A stretch of DNA of 62,565 nt, taken from Clostridium luticellarii. Its GTDB lineage: Bacteria > Bacillota > Clostridia > Clostridiales > Clostridiaceae. The stretch covers positions 1-62,565 of the forward strand of contig NZ_PVXP01000015.1 in assembly GCF_002995845.1 (NCBI RefSeq), in the 5' to 3' direction. Position 1 is the stretch's first letter. Each line of letters starts with the position of its first letter. Below the pieces are notes generated by a model that worked only from the letters and a program-made list of their open reading frames with translations, did no database searches and was not told where the DNA came from. The position numbers and the translations under genes are program-made. Shown here piece after piece: positions 56,398 through 62,565 of the stretch.

Positions 56398-57078
56398 TTA
56401 ATGTGTTGTTATTTTTGATAAAATATCCCCTACAAATTGAATGATATTTACAATAATCAAAAGTACAATTATCGTAGCTACCATAATATCTGTCTGGAAA
56501 TATTGATATCCATATCGTATTGCAAAATCACCAAGTCCGCCTCCACCTACAGTTCCTGCCATGGCGGATAATCCAATTAGACTTATAATTGTTATTGTAA
56601 GAGAATGGATGATTCCAGGCAGTCCTTCAAGAAGCATTACTCTGAAAATTATTCCAAGAGGACCTGAGCCCATTGACTGTGCTGCTTCAATCACCCCTTT
56701 ATCTATCTCAAGCAGTGCTGATTCGATTTGTCTGGCAATAAAGGGGGTACATCCAAATATAAGCGGTACCAGGGCACCTTTTGTACCTATGGTAGTACCA
56801 ACTAAAAGCCTTGTAAGAGGAATTATGGCTGCAAGAAGAATAATAAATGGTATGGATCTGAAAATATTTATTATCTTGCCAAGTATACTGTTGATAATCC
56901 TATTTTCCAGTATACCGCCCTCCTGTGTGACAACCAGGGTTATTCCCATTATTGTCCCGGCAACTGTGGATATAATTCCTGATACAGCTACCATATAAAA
57001 GGTTTCAAATATTGCCTTTATCATTTCAGGATATAAATTCACCAAATTTGGTGCTATTTTTGCTAAAAATTCACTCAT
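56398..57078 (-). CDS. metI: Methionine ABC transporter permease
   Basis: The 226-aa integral membrane protein has five hydrophobic segments and the EAA loop (EAAQSMGSGPLGIIFRVMLLEGLPGI), which contacts the ATPase. AAGGTGA precedes ATG 57078. It lies between metN and metQ. Confidence 0.93.
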   Translation of the reverse strand: MSEFLAKIAPNLVNLYPEMIKAIFETFYMVAVSGIISTVAGTIMGITLVVTQEGGILENRIINSILGKIINIFRSIPFIILLAAIIPLTRLLVGTTIGTKGALVPLIFGCTPFIARQIESALLEIDKGVIEAAQSMGSGPLGIIFRVMLLEGLPGIIHSLTITIISLIGLSAMAGTVGGGGLGDFAIRYGYQYFQTDIMVATIIVLLIIVNIIQFVGDILSKITTH

Positions 57079-57122
57079 TTTATCACCTTCAAAAAATTTT
57101 AAAATTCCATTTTAGTTTAAAT

Positions 57123-58199
57123 CTAATTAGTTCCAATTTTTAATTTGTCATTGTCTTTTTTAATATCCAAATATTCCACATGTATATTATTTTCTCCCAG
57201 ATATGCTATTGAATTATCTATTCCTTCATCTGTACCGCTTAACTTTACTATCAAATTTCCTATAGGTACATTTTGAATGATCTCTATATTTCCGAACAGT
57301 ATGCTGGCATCTATTTTAAACTTTCTGGAGATCTTGGAAATAAATGCTTGAGCTGTTTTTTGCCCTGTAAAAGATATCTTGATAATACTCTCTCCTTCAG
57401 TTATCTGTTTTAATTCTCCTATAGAATTTTCCTCATTGAGGAAATCATAGATTTTTTCATAATGAAACAAGGAGGATATGAATTTTTTTGTTATACTGTC
57501 TTTTGGATTAGTAAATACATCTATGATATTTCCCTGTTCCACTATCTTCCCTGCATCTATTACTGCAACTCTCTGACAAATCTCCTTTACAACTTCCATT
57601 TGATGGGTTATTACTACTATGGTCAATTTCAATTTTCTGTTGATACTTTTTAAAAGTTTTAAGATTGCCTGGGTTGTCTGGGGATCAAGAGCAGAGGTTG
57701 CCTCATCACATAAAAGCACTTCAGGATCATTGGCCAGGGATCTGGCAATTCCCACCCTCTGTTTTTGTCCACCACTGAGCTGTGAAGGATATACATTTAT
57801 TTTGTCACTCAATTCCACTAAATTTAAGAGCTCCAATACCTTTTTTTCTATGGCCTTTTTACTGAGGCCCTTGCCTTTTAAGGGATATGCCACATTTTCA
57901 AATACAGTTCTATTTCTCATAAGATTAAAATTTTGAAATATCATCCCAATTTTTTCTCTGCTTTTTCTCAGTTCTTTTGAAGATAACCTGGTTAGATTCT
58001 TTCCATTTACAATTACTTCTCCGGAAGTTGGCTTTTCCAATAAATTTATACAACGAATCAAAGTGCTTTTTCCAGCTCCGCTATATCCTATAATTCCAAA
58101 GATTTCACCAGGTTCAATGTGAAGATTGATATCTTTTAGAGCTTCAACCCTGTTGGTTTTACTTGTATAAATCTTGTTGATGTTTTTTAGCCATATCAT
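57123..58199 (-). CDS. metN: Methionine ABC transporter ATP-binding protein
   Basis: ATG 58199 (MIWLKNINKIYTSK) behind AAAGGGGGAAAAAGG is chosen; a longer upstream frame would run through the riboswitch terminator. Walker A GYSGAGKST, signature QLSGGQKQRVGIAR and Walker B VLLCDEATSALD are intact. A C-terminal NIL/ACT-type sensor domain (about 265-345) should bind methionine and inhibit transport. It is first in metNIQ, controlled by the SAM riboswitch. Confidence 0.95.
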   Translation of the reverse strand: MIWLKNINKIYTSKTNRVEALKDINLHIEPGEIFGIIGYSGAGKSTLIRCINLLEKPTSGEVIVNGKNLTRLSSKELRKSREKIGMIFQNFNLMRNRTVFENVAYPLKGKGLSKKAIEKKVLELLNLVELSDKINVYPSQLSGGQKQRVGIARSLANDPEVLLCDEATSALDPQTTQAILKLLKSINRKLKLTIVVITHQMEVVKEICQRVAVIDAGKIVEQGNIIDVFTNPKDSITKKFISSLFHYEKIYDFLNEENSIGELKQITEGESIIKISFTGQKTAQAFISKISRKFKIDASILFGNIEIIQNVPIGNLIVKLSGTDEGIDNSIAYLGENNIHVEYLDIKKDNDKLKIGTN

Positions 58200-58249
58200 C
58201 CTTTTTCCCCCTTTAAAATTATATAAAATAATTTTTAATCTATTTTGTA

Positions 58250-58278
58250 AAATAAAAAACCTCTTCGCAAAGAAGAGG
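58250..58278 (-). terminator. Terminator of the metN SAM riboswitch
   Basis: CCTCTTC, loop TTTGC, GAAGAGG, then TTTTTTATTTT on the minus strand, 50 bp upstream of metN ATG. It should form when SAM is bound. Confidence 0.85.
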
Positions 58279-58317
58279 AAGCAAGGCATAAAAAAAAGCC
58301 CGCGGAAGGGTTTTCAT

Positions 58318-58425
58318 ACCTTTCCTCATCTTTCAGAACAACGTTCTGCTGGATTTAGCACCATCACATATACATGTGGTTGCTGAAACTTCAAAGGGCC
58401 AGTCCCTCAGTTTCTCTTGATAAGG
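58318..58425 (-). ncRNA. SAM (S-box) riboswitch upstream of metNIQ
   Basis: The minus strand carries the S-box signatures: CTTATCAAGAG, GAGGGACTGGCCCTTTGAAG, CAGCAACC, GGTGCTAAATCCAGCA and the closing GATGAG. These form the four-way SAM-binding junction. A terminator lies between it and metN, so high SAM would end transcription and reduce methionine uptake. Confidence 0.95.
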
Positions 58426-58461
58426 ATATATTCAATTTTTACAATTCATTCAATAAATTAA

Positions 58462-58489
58462 ATTATACAACTTATTTCTATTATGTCAA
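58462..58489 (-). promoter_or_regulatory. Promoter of metNIQ
   Basis: TTGACA (58484-58489), 16-bp spacer and TATAAT (58462-58467) on the minus strand, both consensus hexamers, about 37 bp upstream of the aptamer. Confidence 0.85.
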
Positions 58490-58515
58490 TATGTAATTTC
58501 AATAATTTCTTGTTG

Positions 58516-58544
58516 TTGACAAAAATTTTTAAAGGTTTTATTAT
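58516..58544 (+). promoter_or_regulatory. Promoter of the M20 peptidase unit
   Basis: TTGACA (58516-58521), 17-bp spacer and TATTAT (58539-58544) on the plus strand, back-to-back with the metNIQ promoter (the -35 boxes are 26 bp apart). Confidence 0.85.
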
Positions 58545-58570
58545 ATTTATTAGTTAATTGAATATTTAAA

Positions 58571-58690
58571 TTCTTATCCAGAGAGGTGGAGGGAATGGCC
58601 CTTTGAAACCTCGGCAGCAGATCTTGTTCTAATAAAGATACTGTGCTAATTCCAGCAAGTTTGTCTTTGCAAACTTGAAAGATGAGAAGA
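58571..58690 (+). ncRNA. SAM (S-box) riboswitch upstream of the M20 peptidase
   Basis: The plus strand reads CTTATCCAGAGAGGTGGAGGGA, TGGCCCTTTGAAACC, CGGCAGCAG, GTGCTAATTCCAGC and GATGAGAAG, all S-box signatures. It is independent of the one facing metN. A peptidase under SAM control suggests that the enzyme supplies methionine. Confidence 0.95.
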
Positions 58691-58702
58691 GAATCTTTTA
58701 TC

Positions 58703-58730
58703 TCTTCTTTGTTTCAAAGAAGATTTTTTT
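58703..58730 (+). terminator. Terminator of the peptidase riboswitch
   Basis: TCTTCTTTG, loop TTT, CAAAGAAGA and seven T form an intrinsic terminator 26 bp upstream of the peptidase ATG. An alternative pairing with the aptamer 3' strand (AAGAGAATC) is possible. Confidence 0.88.
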
Positions 58731-58755
58731 ATACATGAAAATGAGGAGGTTTATT

Positions 58756-59955
58756 ATGAATACACAATCTATTAAAAATTTTCAACAAAATATAATAAAT
58801 GAGATTGAAAATAAAAAGAATGCTTATATAAATATAAGCCACCAGATACACAATCATCCCGAGATAGGAAATGAGGAATTTTTTTCTTCCAAATTACTTA
58901 TAGATACTTTGGAAAAGGAAGGTTTTTCTGTAGAAAAAGCTGTAGCAGGTCATCCTACTTCTTTTATAGCCAGGAAAAAATCAAATAAAAATTCTGGAGC
59001 AGCTATTGGGTTTCTGGCAGAATATGATGCACTTCCTAATTTAGGACATGCTTGTGGCCACAATATCATAGGTACGGCAAGTACAGCTGCAGCTATTTCC
59101 CTTTCAAAGCTTATAGATGAAATTGGAGGAGAAATTATAGTATTCGGAACACCTGCTGAAGAAGGAGGGGAAAATGGCAGTGCAAAGGCAAGTTTTGTAA
59201 AATACAATTTATTTGATAGCGTGGACGCCTGCCTGATGATTCATCCCGGAAACGACAATTATAAAACTGTTAAATCTCTGGCCAATGACCCAATTCAATT
59301 TGAGTTTTCAGGGAAAGCCGCCCATGCAGCAGCCTGCCCCGAAAAAGGAATAAACGCCCTTGACGGAGTAATCCAGCTATTTAATGGAATAAATGCCCTA
59401 AGACAGCATGTAACCAGTGATGTGAGAATACACGGTATTATAACTGACGGCGGGTATGCTCCAAATATCGTTCCGGACTATGCCAGAGCAAAATTTTTCA
59501 TACGTGCTTCTGAAAGAAGTAGCTGCGATCAGGTTACAGAAAAAGTTAAAAATATCGCTCGGGGCGCAGCCTTGATCACTGGAGCCAAAGTCAATATAAG
59601 TTTTTTTCAGAATAAAATAGATAATTTTCTCATAAATGACAAATTTGATGAGGTGTTTGCAGAGAACCTGGAATTGCTGGGAGTTCATTTAAAAAATAAA
59701 ATTCCAGAGGGACTTGGTTCCACAGATGCAGGGAATGTAAGCCATGTAGTTCCCACTATTCATCCCCATATAAAAATAGGAGATGACAAATTAGTAGGAC
59801 ATACTCCTGAATTTCGTGAAGCTGCCATATCAAAACAAGGTGATGAAGCTCTTATAATTGGGAGCAAAGCATTGGCGCTGACAGGTCTTGCTTTGCTTAC
59901 AGATAAAGACAAACTCAATGCAATTAAGGAAGACTTCAGCAGACAGCACTCTTAA
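58756..59955 (+). CDS. M20-family peptidase/amidohydrolase under SAM control
   Basis: ATG 58756 behind AGGAGG is chosen; an in-frame ATG at 58675 lies inside the riboswitch. The M20 motifs are intact (LAEYDALPNLGHACGHN, TPAEEGGENGSAK, AAHAA). About 399 aa, of the AbgB/aminobenzoyl-glutamate hydrolase type. The S-box suggests that the substrate is a methionine-containing amide such as N-acyl- or N-acetylmethionine, which is inference. Confidence 0.9.
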   Translation: MNTQSIKNFQQNIINEIENKKNAYINISHQIHNHPEIGNEEFFSSKLLIDTLEKEGFSVEKAVAGHPTSFIARKKSNKNSGAAIGFLAEYDALPNLGHACGHNIIGTASTAAAISLSKLIDEIGGEIIVFGTPAEEGGENGSAKASFVKYNLFDSVDACLMIHPGNDNYKTVKSLANDPIQFEFSGKAAHAAACPEKGINALDGVIQLFNGINALRQHVTSDVRIHGIITDGGYAPNIVPDYARAKFFIRASERSSCDQVTEKVKNIARGAALITGAKVNISFFQNKIDNFLINDKFDEVFAENLELLGVHLKNKIPEGLGSTDAGNVSHVVPTIHPHIKIGDDKLVGHTPEFREAAISKQGDEALIIGSKALALTGLALLTDKDKLNAIKEDFSRQHS

Positions 59956-59961
59956 AAACAA

Positions 59962-60066
59962 AAGTTTAAAGTTCAAATATAGAATATTAAATCTGGTTGA
60001 TTTTCGGTCTTAACCGAAAATCCCCATTATTTGATATTTAATATCTGTTCCTTGAACTTTCAAATA
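59962..60066. repeat. Imperfect palindromic intergenic repeat, copy 2, with central hairpin
   Basis: Outer inverted arms (AAAGTTYAAAGTTCAAATAT... and their inverse ending GAACTTTCAAATA) flank a perfect 10-bp hairpin (GATTTTCGGT/ACCGAAAATC, 59999-60022). It lies between convergent genes and may double as a terminator. Copy 1 is at 51899-51975. Confidence 0.6.
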
Positions 60067-60070
60067 AGGT

Positions 60071-61678
60071 TTACCAGGAATATACTGTGCCATCACTTCT
60101 CCAATCTGTGCCACCAAACAGAACTCCCTCTTGATTTTTCCATATTATCTGTCCTCTTCCAAATACACCGGTATCGATTTCATAAGCCACATCATGGCCT
60201 CTTTCATACAAATTTTCTGCCAAATTAGAAGAAAACTCTTTTTCAAGACTTACACTTTTTCCTGAGGTCCAGAACCATCTGGGTGCATCCAATGCCGCCT
60301 GGGGATTCAACCCAAAGTCAATAAAATTCATCAGCACCTGAATATGTCCCTGAGGCTGCATAAATGCTCCCATAACTCCAAAGGGTCCTACGGGCTTATT
60401 ATCTTTCATCAAAAATCCGGGAATTATAGTATGGTAGGGTTTCTTTTCAGGTTCTAGAAAATTTATATGATTAGGATCAAGAGAAAAACTGTTTCCCCTA
60501 TTATGAAGGGCAATTCCTGTTCCTGGTACAATCAGACCGGAGCCAAAACCCATGTAATTGCTCTGTATATAAGATACCATATTTCCTTCACCATCTGCAG
60601 TGGCAAGATATACGGTCCCTCCATTTACATCTTTATATGTTTTAGGCATTAAAGCTGTTTCTGTTATCTGTTTTCTTCTTTCTTCTGCATAAGCCTCCGA
60701 TAATAGATCTTCTATATTGATTTTCATTTTTTTTGCATCAGTAACATATTTTAAAGAATCTTCAAAAGCCAATTTTATGGCTTCAATCTGCTTGTGGCAG
60801 GTATCTGCCGAATCTTTTTCCCTAAATTCAAATCCCTTCAATATATTAAGTGCCATTAAAGCTGTTATTCCTTGTCCATTTGGAGGCATCTCATATACAT
60901 CATAGCCCCTGTAATTTATACTTATGGGATTCATCCACTCTGGTTGGAAATTTTCAAGATCCTCTTTTCTTATGTATCCACCAGTATCTTTTGAAAATTT
61001 ATCTATCTTTTCCGCTAGTTCCCCCTTGTAGAAAGCTTCTCCCTGGGTTTCAGCTATAATTTTTAAAGTTTTCCCATGATCCCTTAAAGCTACAATCTCT
61101 CCTATTCTAGGAGCTCTCCCTTCAGGTGCAAAAGTTTCAAACCAGTATTTAAATTTATCATCTTTTAAACATCGCCTGAACTTTCTGTAGGATTCTTTCC
61201 AAAGACGTCCTACAGTGGGCGTAACGGGGTAACCTTCCTCTGCATATCTTACAGCAGGTGTTAAAAGCCTTTTAAAAGGAAGCCTTCCAAATCTTTTCCA
61301 AAGTGCTGACCAGGCAGCAGGAACACCAGGAACATTTACAGCTTCCCATCCCAACATTGGCATTTGCTTATATCCATTCCTTTTTAATATATCTATAGAT
61401 ATGTTTTTTGGGGAAGGTCCGCTGGAATTTAGGCCATATAGTTTTCCATTATGGTACACTATTGCAAAAGCGTCCCCACCAATTCCATTGGAAGTGGGTT
61501 CACATACCGTTAAAGCAGCTGCAGTAGCTACAGCTGCATCTACAGCATTTCCTCCAGTCCTTAAAATCTCAAATCCAGCTTCTGCTGCGAAATTCTGAGA
61601 AGTAGCTACCATTCCATTTTTTCCATAGGATGTATTTCTGATTGTTTTATATGGATTATACAAGCTATTAAGTTTCAT
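60071..61678 (-). CDS. ggt: Gamma-glutamyltransferase
   Basis: The 535-aa protein is one polypeptide with a typical Ggt large subunit (VATSQNFAAEAGFEILRTGGNAVDAAVATAAALTVCEPTSNGIGGDAF) and a small-subunit start at a Thr-centred motif (GGTVYLATADGEGNMVSYIQS). The nucleophile should be Thr in GGTV after autocleavage. No signal peptide is obvious from ATG 61678. It cleaves gamma-glutamyl bonds, for example of glutathione or polyglutamate. Confidence 0.9.
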   Translation of the reverse strand: MKLNSLYNPYKTIRNTSYGKNGMVATSQNFAAEAGFEILRTGGNAVDAAVATAAALTVCEPTSNGIGGDAFAIVYHNGKLYGLNSSGPSPKNISIDILKRNGYKQMPMLGWEAVNVPGVPAAWSALWKRFGRLPFKRLLTPAVRYAEEGYPVTPTVGRLWKESYRKFRRCLKDDKFKYWFETFAPEGRAPRIGEIVALRDHGKTLKIIAETQGEAFYKGELAEKIDKFSKDTGGYIRKEDLENFQPEWMNPISINYRGYDVYEMPPNGQGITALMALNILKGFEFREKDSADTCHKQIEAIKLAFEDSLKYVTDAKKMKINIEDLLSEAYAEERRKQITETALMPKTYKDVNGGTVYLATADGEGNMVSYIQSNYMGFGSGLIVPGTGIALHNRGNSFSLDPNHINFLEPEKKPYHTIIPGFLMKDNKPVGPFGVMGAFMQPQGHIQVLMNFIDFGLNPQAALDAPRWFWTSGKSVSLEKEFSSNLAENLYERGHDVAYEIDTGVFGRGQIIWKNQEGVLFGGTDWRSDGTVYSW

Positions 61679-61744
61679 AATTATCCTCCAAAATATATTT
61701 TTAAATAAGTCTCTCGATAAACATACTTTAACTGCTGATATTCC

Positions 61745-62497
61745 TTAAAATAAGTAAAGGCTCAATATATCTCTGCCTAAAAAGATGGTTATAACTGAAG
61801 CTATAGAGATAAAAGGTACAAAAGGTATGTAGTCCTTTTTGGATTTTTTACCACAGATAATCAGAATTATTCCCACGGCGGCACCCAGGACAAACGCTAA
61901 AAACAGCATTACCAATATGAGCCTAATGCCCAAAAATAGCCCGCAAAAAACACATATCTCCATATCACCCCATCCCATTCCGCCTCTTGTCATGAGGATA
62001 ATGGCTGTAAGAAATGCTCCACCCAATATTCCTCCATATATAAAACCCTTTATTTGAAAACCCGAACTCCAATATATCAACATAAATATAATGCCAGCAA
62101 TAAAACCGGCTGCCGTTGTCTTAAAATAAACATCCGTAGTGTCAATATCTATCATTGCCACTACAATTAGAAGGCTTATAAATGTAGTATATTTCATAAA
62201 TTCAACATTTACACCCAGCTTTATATAGAGCATTAAATACAAAAATGCCGCTGAAGCTTCTATTACAGGATACCTTATTGATATTTTCTCACCGCAGTGC
62301 CTGCATCTTCCTCCAAGTACAATATAACTTATTACAGGTATCAAATCAAACCATTTTATTTTAACTCTGCAATTTGTGCAGTGTGAAGGAGGATATACAA
62401 TGGACTCCTCCCTTGGTATCCTGTAAATACACACATTTAAAAAGCTTCCTATAACAGCTCCAAAAATAAAAACAATGACAGCATAGTAAATATCCAT
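61745..62497 (-). CDS. Prepilin peptidase (type IV leader peptidase)
   Basis: ATG 62497 (MDIYYAVIVFIFGAVIGSFLNVCIYR) behind GGAGAG is chosen. The zinc-binding loop (CTNCRVKIKWFDLIPVISYIVLGGRCRHCGEK), six or more transmembrane segments, and the two catalytic Asp (MIDIDTTDV and GGMGWGDMEIC) are present. It processes type IV pilin or competence pseudopilin precursors at the membrane. Confidence 0.93.
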   Translation of the reverse strand: MDIYYAVIVFIFGAVIGSFLNVCIYRIPREESIVYPPSHCTNCRVKIKWFDLIPVISYIVLGGRCRHCGEKISIRYPVIEASAAFLYLMLYIKLGVNVEFMKYTTFISLLIVVAMIDIDTTDVYFKTTAAGFIAGIIFMLIYWSSGFQIKGFIYGGILGGAFLTAIILMTRGGMGWGDMEICVFCGLFLGIRLILVMLFLAFVLGAAVGIILIICGKKSKKDYIPFVPFISIASVITIFLGRDILSLYLF

Positions 62498-62565
62498 ATA
62501 CTCTCTCCATTTTAAATAAAACATAAATCCGTACTCAATATTTGAGTCATTATAATATTAACATA

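Noticed and set aside
1-62565. CRISPR arrays, tRNA or rRNA genes
   Set aside because: I saw no regularly spaced repeat array, no cloverleaf-like tRNA and no rRNA sequence while reading both strands; a dedicated search was not possible.
1-62565. Insertion sequences
   Set aside because: No DDE or HUH transposase-like protein occurs in any frame; the only recombinases are the serine and tyrosine enzymes listed.

Overview
The window is low-GC clostridial DNA. The evidence is AT-rich codon use, strong GGAGG ribosome-binding sites, two SAM (S-box) riboswitches, paired SpoVB-like flippases, and an AcoR-controlled acetoin dehydrogenase cluster with lipA. It most resembles Clostridium sensu stricto, perhaps the C. 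ljungdahlii/autoethanogenum/kluyveri group; the species is inferred, not shown.

Positions 1-32,940 are the right part of an integrated prophage or prophage-like element whose left end lies outside the window. At its right edge a large serine recombinase (31465-32940) abuts a host B12-binding radical SAM gene that stops inside its CxxxCxxC motif, so the attachment site lies in that gene. Leftward of the recombinase come a divergent immunity region (cI-like repressor, operators, antirepressor) and a long leftward transcription unit. That unit carries a Rad52-type annealing protein, Gp157, a replication initiator, a primase-helicase, dUTPase, YopX, ASCH, HNH, a PD-(D/E)xK nuclease, a second (tyrosine) recombinase and many tiny proteins. 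The left 8 kb hold a tightly overlapping operon: zinc protein, SNF2 helicase, unknown protein, IbrA-like PAPS-reductase-family enzyme, IbrB-like ParB protein, adenine/cytosine DNA methylase, AbrB-like regulators. I regard this as the best candidate for an undescribed DNA-modification or gene-control system. No structural, packaging or lysis genes are seen; they presumably lie left of the window.

Phage regulation is rich. Two pairs of promoters carry embedded palindromic operators (ATTCGTGACGAAT and ATTTACTTATATAAGTAAAT). A family of covarying hairpins sits just before ribosome-binding sites. Stop codons are fused to Shine-Dalgarno sequences (GGAGGGATAA), and several genes seem to start at TTG, GTG or even AUA/AUU.

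Positions 32,955-62,565 are host chromosome: the interrupted radical SAM gene, a methyltransferase-like protein, a zinc phospholipase C-like protein, a membrane-anchored beta-propeller protein, acoABCL and acoR, a DUF6506-like gene with lipA, two convergent SpoVB/MurJ-like flippases, an RluA-type pseudouridine synthase, YhaM exoribonuclease, an M20 amidohydrolase, a long FtsA-like ATPase, a cystathionine-gamma-synthase-family enzyme, the metNIQ methionine transporter under a SAM riboswitch, a divergent M20 peptidase under its own SAM riboswitch, gamma-glutamyltransferase and a prepilin peptidase. Sigma-54 promoters before acoA and before the lipA operon, each with ATGGGAAA-type upstream boxes, suggest AcoR co-ordinates the enzyme complex with supply of its lipoyl cofactor.
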